NCBI GenBank assembly: GCA_036374135.1
Contig: DASUUK010000108.1
Location: 1 to 35,799 of the forward strand
Origin: Euzebyales bacterium
GTDB taxonomy: Bacteria; Actinomycetota; Nitriliruptoria; Euzebyales; JAHELV01
Reading direction: 5' to 3'
DNA length: 35,799 bases
Below are positions 21,941-32,408 of this stretch, piece after piece. The first letter of the stretch is position 1. Each line of letters begins with the position of its first letter. The position numbers were made by a program, and so were the translations under genes. A model generated the notes under the pieces. It was not told the origin of the DNA. It saw nothing but the letters and a program-made list of their open reading frames with translations, and made no database searches.

Positions 21941-24546
21941 GCCTTCGCCTCCCCGCTGCGCGCGGGCGCAGCCAGGTCTCGACCGGGCGGGTGCACCGTG
22001 ACGCGTTCGCCCGCCGTTCCCAGCTGCACCGTGAGTGGGCGCTCGCACGTCAGGCGAAGCCCGTGATGGCTCGCGTGCACGACCACACGCCCGCCTCGGA
22101 AGCGCACGGTCAGCTCGAGCGCGTCCCACGTCGCTGGCAGGACCGGGTCGACCTGCAACGCGTCGCCCAGCGGGCGGAGACCGAGGAAGCCGAACGCCAG
22201 TGCCTGCCAGACGCTACCGAACGTCGCGACGTGCAGTCCGCCGCCCGTGGTGCCGGTCACGTCGTCCAGGTCGAGGCGCAACGCGACGCGCAGCAGGTCC
22301 AGCGCACGGTCGGGTCGGCCGGCGCGCGCCCACACGGCGGCGTGGATCGCCGGGGACAGCGAACTGCCGTGCGCGGTGCGTGGCGCGTAGTACTCGAGGT
22401 CCGCGTGCAGGGAGCCCGGAGCGACGTGATCCGGAACGAGGTGGTGCAGCATCACGACGTCGGCCTGCTTGACGACCTGTGACGCGCGGACGACATCACG
22501 TCCGAGCAGCAGGTCGGCCGCGACGGGCGGACGTGCGATGTCGGCGATGATCAGCGGTGTGAGGCCGTAGAAGCCGGCGAACTGCTCGTGTCGGCCGGTG
22601 CGCGTGTCGTACCCGTCCACCAGGGCGTCGGCCATGCGTCGCCAGCTGGCGATCTCGTCCGACGGTGCGGCGTCACCGCCGTCGGCGAGGTCGGCCGCCG
22701 CGCGCAGGTTCCAGCGCGCCATGACGTTCGTGAACGCATTGTCATCGACCATCTCGTGGTACTCGTCGGGCCCGATCACGCCCCGGATGTGTGCCTGCCC
22801 CGCGGCGTCGACGTCCACGCGCGATGCCCAGAAGCGTGCGCCGTCGAGCACGAGCGGCCTCCCGACGCCCGCGAGGAACGCGACGTCACCTGTCCACTGC
22901 GCGAAGTGGTGCGCGGCCCAGGCCACGTCGGCGACGATGTGGTGCTCGGCCGCTCCCGTCCGGATCGGGACCGGCCTTCCACCGTGGTCACGCCAGACCT
23001 CCGGGGTCACGTCAGCACCGTCGTCGGCCGACTCCCACGGCCACATCGTTCCTGCGAATCCGTGGCTCGCTGCACGGCGGCGCGCGGCGTCGAGCCGTGC
23101 CAGTCGATACTCGAGCATGGCACGGGCCGCCCGCGGACGAGTGGCCGCCAACACCGGCAGGACGAACACGTCGGCGTCCCAGAACACGTGGCCGTCGTAG
23201 GCGAGCCCGCTCAGACCGCGGGCGCCGACCGCCGCCTCGCCGCTGTCGGCCACCGTCGACAGCAGGTGGAACAGCGCGAAACGGGCCGCGAGCTGGGCAC
23301 CGTCGTCACCGTGGATGGTGACCGCCGCGTCGGCCCACCGTGTGGCCCACTCCATCCGCTGCTCGGCGAGCAGTCGGTCGAAGCCGTCGCGTACCGCCCG
23401 TGCCAGCGCGTCGCGCGCTTCGCCCGCGTCCGGGACCTGGCGTGGGTGCGCCGCGTAGCCGGCGAGACGCTCGACGCGCGTGGCCGGCGTCCCGGCGGGG
23501 TGCTGGCGCGCGGCAGCCACGACACCGCCTCCTCGCGTCGACCGTGCGACCGTGACGCAGTCGTCACCGGCCCGTCCGCACGGGCGCAGCACGTCGCCGG
23601 CGGTGATCCCGCCCGGCGCCTCGGCGCGCACCGCCATGACTCCAGGGCGCACGCACGAGGCGAACCGCAGCGACCGGAACCCGTCATCGGACGCCCCCTC
23701 CACCACGCCGGTGCGCAGATCGAGGCGATGGCCGACCGCCGATGTGCCCACGTCGTCGAGCGCTGCCCAGACCGGCGCGGACAGCAGCGTCCGCCGGTCG
23801 TCCACATCCGTGTAGACGCCCGAGGCGACGACCGCACACGCGGCGTCCGCCGCGCCGTGCTCGATGCACCCGCGGCTGCCGAAGTGCCCGTCTGCCAGGG
23901 TCAGGAGGGTCGCGTGCACGCCGACATCCGCGGGGTGCGTCGGCGCCGGCAACTCGATCACCCAGCGCGGATCCGCGTCGATGTCTGGCACCCGGCGGTC
24001 GCTACGACGCCGCAGCTGCTCGTCGGCGACACGGAGCAGGACGGCACCGTCAGAGGGACCGGACGAAGAGGCCGTCGCCGTGCCGCAGTCGACGACGGTG
24101 GCACGCCGCAGTTCCGGTACCGCGACCGGTGCCGACATGTCACCGTCGACGAGCGACGCGAGGTCGCCGCCGATCAGCAGGACCAGGCCAGGACCGATCC
24201 CGCGTTCCCGCAGCAGCGCGGCGAGCCAGCGCGCGGATGCGGCCATGCTCGGATCCGCCTGGACGACACGCACCAACGTGGTGCCCGTGCGCGCACAACT
24301 GGAGATCCGTGTCCCGCGGTCGGTGAGCAGGTGGAGTGTCCCTGGCCCGTCCGGTCGCGCCTGCAGGGTCCCATCGACGACCTCGGCCGGCGCGGTCGCG
24401 AACACGCCGACGTTCACGCCCGCAGCGCACAGCGCCTCGATGCGGTCGCGCAGCGCCGTCGCACCGGACGGTGCGACGCGTTCCCAGGTGCACAGGATCG
24501 CCTCGTAGGACCGACCGGGCTCGAGCGGGGCCACCCCATGTCGCAT
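21937..24546 (-). CDS. Glycoside hydrolase family 65 enzyme with a degenerate HAD-like N-terminal domain
   Basis: The C-terminal 650 residues carry the GH65 marks: VHATLLTLADGHFGSRG in the N-terminal sandwich, YDGHVFWDADVFVLPVL, GTMWPWESADDG, GVIGPDEYHEMVDDNAFTN with the Glu of PDEYHE as general acid, and VVKQADVVMLHHL in the phosphate/sugar region. GH65 members are mostly phosphorylases of trehalose, maltose or kojibiose, giving beta-glucose-1-phosphate. The first 200 residues resemble a HAD-type phosphatase fold (YEAILCTWERVAPSG, VNVGVFAT, LLTDRGTRI), but the DxD nucleophile motif is missing. The start is uncertain: ATG 24546 lacks a good ribosome-binding site, while GTG 24597 and GTG 24636 would couple or overlap it with the acyl carrier gene. 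It is sixth in the operon. Confidence 0.85.
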   Translation of the reverse strand: MRHGVAPLEPGRSYEAILCTWERVAPSGATALRDRIEALCAAGVNVGVFATAPAEVVDGTLQARPDGPGTLHLLTDRGTRISSCARTGTTLVRVVQADPSMAASARWLAALLRERGIGPGLVLLIGGDLASLVDGDMSAPVAVPELRRATVVDCGTATASSSGPSDGAVLLRVADEQLRRRSDRRVPDIDADPRWVIELPAPTHPADVGVHATLLTLADGHFGSRGCIEHGAADAACAVVASGVYTDVDDRRTLLSAPVWAALDDVGTSAVGHRLDLRTGVVEGASDDGFRSLRFASCVRPGVMAVRAEAPGGITAGDVLRPCGRAGDDCVTVARSTRGGGVVAAARQHPAGTPATRVERLAGYAAHPRQVPDAGEARDALARAVRDGFDRLLAEQRMEWATRWADAAVTIHGDDGAQLAARFALFHLLSTVADSGEAAVGARGLSGLAYDGHVFWDADVFVLPVLAATRPRAARAMLEYRLARLDAARRRAASHGFAGTMWPWESADDGADVTPEVWRDHGGRPVPIRTGAAEHHIVADVAWAAHHFAQWTGDVAFLAGVGRPLVLDGARFWASRVDVDAAGQAHIRGVIGPDEYHEMVDDNAFTNVMARWNLRAAADLADGGDAAPSDEIASWRRMADALVDGYDTRTGRHEQFAGFYGLTPLIIADIARPPVAADLLLGRDVVRASQVVKQADVVMLHHLVPDHVAPGSLHADLEYYAPRTAHGSSLSPAIHAAVWARAGRPDRALDLLRVALRLDLDDVTGTTGGGLHVATFGSVWQALAFGFLGLRPLGDALQVDPVLPATWDALELTVRFRGGRVVVHASHHGLRLTCERPLTVQLGTAGERVTVHPPGRDLAAPARSGEAKA

Positions 24547-24602
24547 CCCCGTCCGTGCACACCGTGGTGCGGGACCGTCGCTCGTACCAGGGCGCACTGT
24601 GG

Positions 24603-24851
24603 CTACGCCTGTCGTGACTGGATGTAGGCGACGCACCGGCCCAGTGTGCGCACCTGCTCGTAATCGCTCTCGGGTATCTCGACGCCGGTGCGGTCGGAGA
24701 GCTCGACGAGCACGTTGAGGAAGTCGAAGGAGTCGAGGTCGTACGCCGCACGCAGATCGTCGTTCGGGTCGACCGTGTCGGGATCGACCTCCGGGGCGAT
24801 GGTGCTGAGCACGTCCAGCACGGTCCGCCGCAGGTCGGTGGTCGTGTTCAT
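24603..24851 (-). CDS. Acyl carrier protein
   Basis: The 82-residue acidic protein has the four-helix acyl carrier pattern with AAYDLDSFDFLNVLVEL; the Ser in DLDSFDF is the 4'-phosphopantetheine attachment site (usual form DSL or DSF). VEIPESDYEQVRTLG matches helix III and the following recognition loop. It is not next to fatty-acid or polyketide synthesis genes. Its ATG overlaps the stop codon of the E2 acyltransferase gene by four bases. It is therefore likely to be a dedicated carrier for an acyl group made or used by the PDH/AMP-ligase enzymes of the same operon. Which acyl group, and which enzyme loads it, is not shown. A phosphopantetheinyl transferase must come from elsewhere. Confidence 0.9.
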   Translation of the reverse strand: MNTTTDLRRTVLDVLSTIAPEVDPDTVDPNDDLRAAYDLDSFDFLNVLVELSDRTGVEIPESDYEQVRTLGRCVAYIQSRQA

Positions 24852-26167
24852 AGTCGGTCAGGCTCCTGCAGGAGGCGGTCGATGGTCGCCAGGTACCGGC
24901 TGCCGCGATGCCCGTCGCTGACGCGGTGGTCGCCGGCCAGCGTCGCGGTCACGCCGACGCGGGCGCCCACCGTCCCGCCCGTCGTCCATGGCCGTTCGCT
25001 GATCCGTCCGAATCCGACAAGGGCGACCTGCGGGGGGTAGATCACACCGAACACTGCCTTGGCGCCCCGGTCGCCGAGGTTGGTGACCGTGATGGTCGGA
25101 TCGACCATCTGCGAGCTGCGCAGCGTCCCGGCACGGGCGGCGGAGATCAGCTCACGCAGGCTCGCCATGAGCTCGTCGACGGAGCGCTGGTCGGCATCGG
25201 TGATCGCCGGTGCGATGAGGCCACCGCCGCGAAGCGAGATCGCGACGCCCAGTCGAACCTGCGAACTGGGACGGAAGGCGCCATCGGTCCAGTGTCCGTT
25301 GACGTCCGGCACGTCACGCGCCGCCGTGGCCACCGCCTTGAGCAGCAGGGCGGCGGGCAGCACCCGGGTCTTGATCGGTCGCTCGTGATTGTGCTCCTCC
25401 AGCCACGCCGTCGCCCCGGTCAGGTCGATGTCGGTCTGCAGGTGGTAGTGCGGAATCTCCCGCTTGGACCGCGTCATCAGCACTGCGGTCGCATGCTGCT
25501 GCGCGGCGAGACGGTCGCGCGGCGACGCTTCGGCCCGTGGCTTCCCGGCGGCGGACCTCGCCGCCGCCTCGACGTCCGCCGCCACGATCATCCCGTCCAC
25601 GCCGCTGCCACGAAGCCCGCGGACATCGACGTCCAGCTCGGCCGCGACCCTGCGCGCGTAGGGTGACGACCGTGGACGCCGGTGGACGCCGATCGCGTCG
25701 TCGATGTCGTGACGGGTGACCGCACCCCCGGGACCAGAGCCCGTCATCGTTGACAGATCGATCCCATGTGTCCGTGCCAGACGACGGACTAGCGGCGAGT
25801 GCGGCTCGCCGCGGCGGCCCGCCCGGGCTGGCACCGCCGGCGGGACGGCGGGTGCTGGTGCGGTGTCCGTTGTTGCTGGCTGTGCGACGGCCGGTTCGGC
25901 CGCCGCCGTCGCGGAAGGCGTCGGGGCGGCGGCTGCGCTGCGGATGCGGGCGAGCGGCGTTCCGACCGGCACGTGTGCGCCCTCGTCGACGAGGAGCTCG
26001 TCGACCACACCTGACTGGTAGACCTCCACCTCAATGGCCGACTTCTCGGTGTCGACGACCGCGACGATGTCACCACGCTCCACCTCGTCGCCCGGCTGCA
26101 CCCGCCACTCCACCAGCGTGCCGGCGACCATGTCGGCGCCCAGTGACGGCATGCAGAACTCAGCCAT
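24848..26167 (-). CDS. pdhC: Dihydrolipoamide acetyltransferase (PDH E2) with one lipoyl and two E3/E1-binding-like domains
   Basis: The 439-residue protein starts [13 protein letters not shown], the lipoyl domain, with lipoyl-Lys42 in [11 protein letters not shown]. An Ala/Pro-rich linker (78-120) leads to a peripheral subunit-binding domain at 123-159 ([16 protein letters not shown]...GGAVTRHDI), and a second similar domain at about 168-204 ([16 protein letters not shown]...GMIVAADV). The catalytic domain ends with DHRVSDG (413-419), His414 being the acyl-transfer residue. ATG 26167 overlaps the E1-beta stop by eight bases. It transfers acetyl from lipoamide to CoA. The likely substrate is pyruvate, given the E1 subunits. 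No lipoamide dehydrogenase (E3) gene lies in the window, so E3 must be shared. Confidence 0.92.
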   Translation of the reverse strand: MAEFCMPSLGADMVAGTLVEWRVQPGDEVERGDIVAVVDTEKSAIEVEVYQSGVVDELLVDEGAHVPVGTPLARIRSAAAAPTPSATAAAEPAVAQPATTDTAPAPAVPPAVPARAGRRGEPHSPLVRRLARTHGIDLSTMTGSGPGGAVTRHDIDDAIGVHRRPRSSPYARRVAAELDVDVRGLRGSGVDGMIVAADVEAAARSAAGKPRAEASPRDRLAAQQHATAVLMTRSKREIPHYHLQTDIDLTGATAWLEEHNHERPIKTRVLPAALLLKAVATAARDVPDVNGHWTDGAFRPSSQVRLGVAISLRGGGLIAPAITDADQRSVDELMASLRELISAARAGTLRSSQMVDPTITVTNLGDRGAKAVFGVIYPPQVALVGFGRISERPWTTGGTVGARVGVTATLAGDHRVSDGHRGSRYLATIDRLLQEPDRL

Positions 26168-27143
26168 CACCGACCACCGCGGCGCGCGTGGTTGCTGCGA
26201 TCGTGTCGGGCTGTGGCAGCGCGGCCTGCTCGAGATGCGCAGGATATGGCAGCGGCACCTCGGCGGTGCACACACGTGCGATCGGTGCGTCCAGCTCGTA
26301 CAGCGCCTGCTCGGTGATCCTCGCGCTGATCTCGGCGGATATGCTGCCGCTGCGCCAGCCCTCATCGACGATCACGACGCGGTGCGTGCGGGCGACCGAC
26401 GACAGGAACACGTCGTCGTCCAGCGGCCGCAACGACCGCAGGTCGATGACCTCGGCGCTGATGTCGCTGGAACTGAGCTGCTCGGCGGCGGTGAGCGCCT
26501 TGGGGAGGCTCCCACCATAGGTGACGATGGTCACGTCACGGCCCGCGCGCCGGATGATCGCGTGGTCGATGTCCACCGGGCCGGATGCGTCGTCGACGTC
26601 GCCTTCGACGCCGTACAGGCCATTGTGTTCGAAGATCAGCACGGGATCGGGATCCTCCAGCGCGGTCCACATCATCCAACGGGCGTCGGCGACGGTCGCG
26701 GGCGCGATCACCTTGATGCCGGGGATGTGTGCGTACCAGCCTTCGAGGCTGTGGGAGTGCTGCGCCGCCAACTGACGCCCGGCCCCCGTCGTCATGCGGA
26801 TGACCAGTGGCACGTTGAGCTGCCCACCGGACATGTGCAGGATCGTCGCGGCGTTGTTGACGATCTGATCCAGGGCCAGCAGGCTGAAGTTCACGGTCAT
26901 GATCTCGACGATGGGCCGCATGCCGCCGAGTGCCGCGCCGATGCCTGCACCGACGAAGGCGGACTCCGACAGTGGCGTGTCGCGTATCCGTTCCGGCCCG
27001 AACTCCTCGAACAGGCCCATGCTGACTGCGAAGCACCCGCCGTATGCCCCGACGTCCTCGCCCATGAGGAACACACGGTCATCACGATGCAGCGCGTCCC
27101 GGATGGCTTCGCGCATCGCCTCGCGGTATGTGGTCGTCGTCAT
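26160..27143 (-). CDS. pdhB: Pyruvate dehydrogenase E1 component, beta subunit
   Basis: The 327-residue protein has the E1-beta layout: [31 protein letters not shown] with the conserved catalytic Glu of GEDVG, then [31 protein letters not shown], where the Glu of LSE contacts thiamine diphosphate. [22 protein letters not shown] and the C-terminal transketolase domain ([44 protein letters not shown]) are typical of PDH or acetoin-type E1 beta. Length is standard. Its ATG overlaps the E1-alpha stop by four bases. With E1 alpha it decarboxylates a 2-oxo acid and reductively acetylates the E2 lipoyl group. Pyruvate is likely, though acetoin cannot be excluded from the sequence. Confidence 0.93.
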   Translation of the reverse strand: MTTTTYREAMREAIRDALHRDDRVFLMGEDVGAYGGCFAVSMGLFEEFGPERIRDTPLSESAFVGAGIGAALGGMRPIVEIMTVNFSLLALDQIVNNAATILHMSGGQLNVPLVIRMTTGAGRQLAAQHSHSLEGWYAHIPGIKVIAPATVADARWMMWTALEDPDPVLIFEHNGLYGVEGDVDDASGPVDIDHAIIRRAGRDVTIVTYGGSLPKALTAAEQLSSSDISAEVIDLRSLRPLDDDVFLSSVARTHRVVIVDEGWRSGSISAEISARITEQALYELDAPIARVCTAEVPLPYPAHLEQAALPQPDTIAATTRAAVVGDG

Positions 27144-28146
27144 GGCCGGCTCTCTGCACGTTCGCTGTAGACGAAGCGCCCGAGATCAGACTCGGGCTCC
27201 CATGTTCCGGCCTCCGCGAACGCGACGGCATCGGCGACCTCCTCGTCGACGCCGGCCTCGAGTCGCTCGCGTTCCGCTTCATCGAGCATCCCGGCCGCGC
27301 GCAGGCGGGCGTCGAACATCGCGATCGGATCGTGGTGGGACTGCTCGTAGTCGACCTCCTCCTTCGTCCGGTACCGCTGCGGGTCGAACATCGAGTGCGC
27401 GCGGAAGCGATACGTCTTGAACTCGAGGAAGTGGGGACCGCCACCTGCGCGCACGGCCCGCACCGCCCTGGCAGCCGCATCCTCGACGGCCACGACGTCC
27501 ATGCCGTCGATGGGCCACGCCGGCACCTCGTATGCCGCGGCCTTCAGGCTCAGGTCCACCTGGGACTCGGAGCGGCGCAACGCCGTGCCCATCGCGTACC
27601 GGTTGTTCTCGCAGCACAACAGCACCGGCAGGTCCCACAGGGCGGCGAGGTTGAGCGATTCGTGGAACTCGCCCTCAGCGACGGCGCCCTCACCGAAGAA
27701 GCACGCGGTGACCCGTGCCCGGCCGGCGAGCTTGTCGGCCAGCGCCAACCCCACCGCGATGGGCAGCCCCCCGCCGACGATGGCGTTGCCCCCGTAGAAG
27801 CGGGTGGCCGTGTCGAACAGGTGCATCGAGCCTCCACGGCCGCGGCTGCACCCCTCGACCTTGCCGAACATCTCGGCCATGACCGCGCGCGCGGACACGC
27901 CACGCATGAGGGCGTGCCCGTGTTCGCGGTACGTGGCCACCACGGCGTCGTCTGGCGCGAGCGCGCCGATCGCTCCCGCCGCGATCGCCTCCTGCCCGAT
28001 GTACAGGTGCAGGAAGCCCCGGATGGCCATCTGCGTGTACAGCTCGGCGCAGCGCTCCTCGAAGCGGCGCACGAGCAGCATGCGGCGCAGCAGGTCCAGC
28101 GCGTGATCGCGATCGAGTGATTCGGACGGCGACTGCACAGGGGTGG

Positions 28147-28150
<4 letters not shown>
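27140..28150 (-). CDS. pdhA: Pyruvate dehydrogenase E1 component, alpha subunit
   Basis: The 336-residue protein carries [39 protein letters not shown], and [21 protein letters not shown], standard for the E1-alpha ThDP fold. The ThDP motif reads [17 protein letters not shown]...CENN: Gly-Glu-Gly in place of the usual Gly-Asp-Gly, with Asn-Asn at the expected distance. [20 protein letters not shown] matches the phosphorylation-loop region of PDH E1 alpha. ATG 28150 was chosen because it overlaps the stop of the upstream acetyl-CoA synthetase (ATGA) and starts the homology; the frame stays open far upstream only as a shadow of that gene. With E1 beta it forms the heterotetrameric decarboxylase. 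Confidence 0.93.
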
Positions 28151-29988
<1,838 letters not shown>

Positions 29989-30194
29989 GGGCCCTCCGAC
30001 CCTCGCCTGATACAGGGACCGTAGACGGCCCGCCCCACGTCACACAGGTCATCTGCCCCGCCATCGAAGGGTCTTGCGGGCATCACACCGGCCCGTGCTG
30101 GGGCCCGACGGCGGAGGTTTGTGGACCACCCGGCCCTGTCGTCGCGCGTGACGCGCCCGACCATGGGCGGGCACAGCCCGGCGCGGAGGATCCC
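29989..30194. promoter_or_regulatory. Divergent promoter region between the acs-pdh operon and the hibernation-factor gene
   Basis: This 206-base gap separates two outward-transcribed genes, so both promoters should lie here. GGGACCGTAGACGGCCC at 30015-30031 has GGGAC at one end and GGCCC at the other, somewhat like a DosR-type box but with different spacing. It lies only about 27 bases from the acsA start. No clear -35/-10 pair stands out. Confidence 0.4.
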
Positions 30195-31004
30195 ATGGAC
30201 GTCCCGGTCGAGATCGTCGTCCACAGCGACGCGGGTCCGGCGATCATCACCTACGCACGCGAGAAGATCAGCCGGGTCACCCGGTTCGTGTCCGATCCGA
30301 TCCGGTCCGCGCAGGTCACGTTGCGGGTCGCGGGCGATCCGGCGCGCGCGCGGCCGGTGGTTGCGCAGGCGTCCCTTGACGTCGACGGGACACTGGTCCG
30401 TGCGCATGTCGCCGCCCATGACATGCGCGAGGCCATCGACCTGCTCGAGGACCGCCTGCGTGACCAGCTCGAGCATCTCGCCGCGCGGCGCCACGCGCTG
30501 CGCACGCGTGGTCCACGCGCGGCACAACCACACGAGTGGCGGCATGGTGACGCACCGACCCATCGGCCGCCCTACTTCGATCGGCCGCCCGAGGAGCGGC
30601 GGGTGGTGCGGCGCAAGACCTTCGCCCCGCATGCGCTGTCCCCGGCTGAGGCTGCCGAGGAGATGGACCGCCTCGACTACGACTTCCACCTGTTCATGTG
30701 CGCCGACACCGGGACGGCGTGTGTGGTGGCGCGCCGCCCCGACGGCCGCACCGCCATCGCGTCGACCGGATCGCTGCCTGCGGCGCAGGGCTGGCTCGCT
30801 CCCGAGCCGGCGCCCACGCCGACGCTGGCTGAGGATGAGGCGGTGGCGCTGCTCACCCTCTCGGGCGCTCCGTACGTGTTCTACCGTGACGCGCCAACCG
30901 GTGGGGGGGCGGTCATCTACCGCCGCTACGACGGCCACTACGGCCTGATCACAGCCGACGGCGCGACGCCGCCGACCAACGACGTGACCGTGGCGACCGC
31001 CTGA
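30195..31004 (+). CDS. Long ribosome hibernation factor, RafH-like, with two S30AE C-terminal domains
   Basis: The 269-residue protein starts with an S30AE/HPF-type fold (residues 4-98: VEIVVHSDAGPAIITYAREK, then VAAHDMREAIDLLEDRL), which in HPF binds the 30S decoding centre. A linker (100-135) leads to the S30AE C-terminal dimerisation domain, VRRKTFAPHALSPAEAAEEM...DYDFHLFMCADTG (138-190). A second copy follows at about 211-254: LAEDEAVALLTLSGAPYVFY...VIYRRYDGHYGLI. Ordinary long HPF has one such domain and about 190-200 residues; mycobacterial RafH and Rv0079 (hypoxia-induced, DosR regulon) are also longer, about 260-275. GGAGG precedes the ATG. It likely silences ribosomes during low oxygen or starvation. 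The doubled domain may allow 100S formation or intramolecular pairing; this is inferred. Confidence 0.88.
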   Translation: MDVPVEIVVHSDAGPAIITYAREKISRVTRFVSDPIRSAQVTLRVAGDPARARPVVAQASLDVDGTLVRAHVAAHDMREAIDLLEDRLRDQLEHLAARRHALRTRGPRAAQPHEWRHGDAPTHRPPYFDRPPEERRVVRRKTFAPHALSPAEAAEEMDRLDYDFHLFMCADTGTACVVARRPDGRTAIASTGSLPAAQGWLAPEPAPTPTLAEDEAVALLTLSGAPYVFYRDAPTGGGAVIYRRYDGHYGLITADGATPPTNDVTVATA

Positions 31005-31026
31005 GGTCGGGTGCGGCCGGCCGACC
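31005..31026 (+). terminator. Hairpin after the hibernation-factor gene
   Basis: GGTCGG at 31005-31010 pairs with CCGACC at 31021-31026 around a 10-base loop, directly after the stop codon. There is no T-tract. The position between two convergent genes supports a terminator, but a terminator role is inferred. Confidence 0.4.
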
Positions 31027-31070
31027 GAGCCCGTGTACCAGACTGCCGGGTGCGGCTCGGGCGACCGGGG

Positions 31071-31238
31071 TCACTTGGTGGGGACCGCGATCTTCCTCCC
31101 CTCGGGCTGCGGGGGCTGCGGCATCGGGACGAGGATCTCGAGGATGCCCTGCTCGTAGCTGGCGGTGATGTCGTCCTCGGTGACGCCGGCGGGCAGCGCC
31201 AGCGTCCGTGAGAACGAGCCTTGACGCAGCTCGCGGCG
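31071..31238 (-). pseudogene. Truncated Hsp20/alpha-crystallin fragment
   Basis: About 55 codons of the minus strand encode the last part of an Hsp20: RQGSFSRTLALPAGVTEDD corresponds to the conserved YG.F.R...LP..V segment, ASYEQGILEILVP to the A...nGvL.v.vP segment, and the end is GRKIAVPTK. This is the C-terminal half of an alpha-crystallin domain only. The N-terminal arm and first strands are missing, and the sequence before 31238 loses similarity. A GTG at 31295 could start a 74-residue peptide, but such a chain would lack half the fold. The PRPP synthetase gene begins at 31330, so the missing part was deleted, not frameshifted nearby. It may be a pseudogene; a short functional protein is less likely. 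In mycobacteria hspX is a leading DosR-regulon gene. Confidence 0.8.
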
Positions 31239-31329
31239 CGAGGGGAACGTCCGACGTCGTGGCGGAGTCCGCGACTGCGTACGATCGGCGGGCACGGCGC
31301 CCCGTGCAACAGCCTTGTCGGGAGGAGCG

Positions 31330-32334
31330 ATGGATGGCGGGCGGATGCGCGGACGCGACGACGTGATCGACCGATCGGTCGTGGTGTCCGGCACCGCGCA
31401 TCCGGACCTGGCGCGCGCCATAGCCGCTGCGGGCCGGTTCGAGACCGTCGCCGCCGACATCGAACGGTTCCCCGACGGCGAGCTGCACGTCGCCGTCGAC
31501 GAGCGCGTGGCCGGTGCGCACGTGCACCTCGTGCAGCCGACCGGGGCGCCCGCCGACCGCCACCTCCTGGAGCTGCTGCTACTGGTCGACGCGTGCCGCC
31601 GCGCCGGCGCGCGGACGGTCACGGCCGTCGTGCCGTACTTCGGGTACGCCCGACAGGACCGCAGGACGTCGCCGGGAGAGGCGGTGGGCCTGCGCGTCGT
31701 CGCGGACATGCTCGGTGGTGCGCGGGTCGATCGCATCGTGACCGTAGATCCGCACGCTCCCACGCTGGAGGCGGTCGTCACGGTGCCCGTGACCCTCGTG
31801 ACGGCGGTGCCACCGCTCGCGCGCGCACTGGCCTCGGCGCTGCCCGCCGATCCCGTGCTGGTCGCGCCGGACCTGGGGGCCGTGAAGCTCGCCGAGCGGT
31901 ACGCCGCGGTGCTCGACCTCCCGGTCGCCGTCGTGCGCAAGGCCCGCCTGTCGGCAACGGAGGTGCGCGCGGACCAGGTCGTCGGTGCGGTCGCCGGGCG
32001 GACGCCGGTCATCGTGGACGACATGATCAGCACCGGGGCGACGATCGCCGCGGCCGCCGCGGTCCTCGCGCGGGCGGGTGCGCGCGAACGGATGGTGATC
32101 GCCGCGACCCACGGCGTGTTCTCGGGCGCGGTCGTGGACGCCCTCGACCGTCTGTCGGTCGACCGGCTCCTCGTAACCGACACCCTCCCGGACGTCCGTC
32201 GTCGCCTGCCGGCCGCCGACGTCATCAGCGTCGCGGGACTGCTGGCCGGCGCGCTCCACGAACCGGCCCGGTTCTCGCCCGGCGCGGACCTGCCGCCAGG
32301 CGTGGCGTCGGGCCTACAGCGCCACCTGCGCTGA
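31330..32334 (+). CDS. prs: Divergent ribose-phosphate pyrophosphokinase
   Basis: The 334-residue protein has FPDGELHVAV (ribose-5-phosphate/ATP region), AVVPYFGYARQDRRTSPGEAV as the conserved PYfgYaRqDr block, VTVDPHAPT in place of VDLHA, the flexible catalytic loop VVRKARLSATEV, and the PRPP loop VIVDDMISTGATI, which lacks the usual DT.GT pattern. It is intact in length but differs from the housekeeping enzyme; the loop and the DMISTG motif look more like archaeal or stress-type paralogues. GGGAGGAG precedes ATG 31330. The next gene, in convergent orientation, is a PRPP-using phosphoribosyltransferase fusion. Making PRPP for nucleotide salvage or ribose re-use in a dormant cell is a reasonable inference; ADP- or ATP-use cannot be seen. 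Confidence 0.9.
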   Translation: MDGGRMRGRDDVIDRSVVVSGTAHPDLARAIAAAGRFETVAADIERFPDGELHVAVDERVAGAHVHLVQPTGAPADRHLLELLLLVDACRRAGARTVTAVVPYFGYARQDRRTSPGEAVGLRVVADMLGGARVDRIVTVDPHAPTLEAVVTVPVTLVTAVPPLARALASALPADPVLVAPDLGAVKLAERYAAVLDLPVAVVRKARLSATEVRADQVVGAVAGRTPVIVDDMISTGATIAAAAAVLARAGARERMVIAATHGVFSGAVVDALDRLSVDRLLVTDTLPDVRRRLPAADVISVAGLLAGALHEPARFSPGADLPPGVASGLQRHLR

Positions 32335-32408
32335 GCACCGGCGGGGCCGGCCAAGGCGACGGACGTGCAAACACGCTCCTGACTGCGCGACACCGGTCGG
32401 TTCGTGCG

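Noticed and set aside
22588-24627. A 679-codon plus-strand open frame
   Set aside because: It is antisense to the GH65 gene, which has recognisable motifs throughout. The plus-strand product is Arg/Val-rich and without domain character.
31071-31295. A short but functional Hsp20 starting at GTG 31295
   Set aside because: It would lack the N-terminal half of the alpha-crystallin domain and its first 19 residues resemble no Hsp20, so a remnant is more likely, although not proven.
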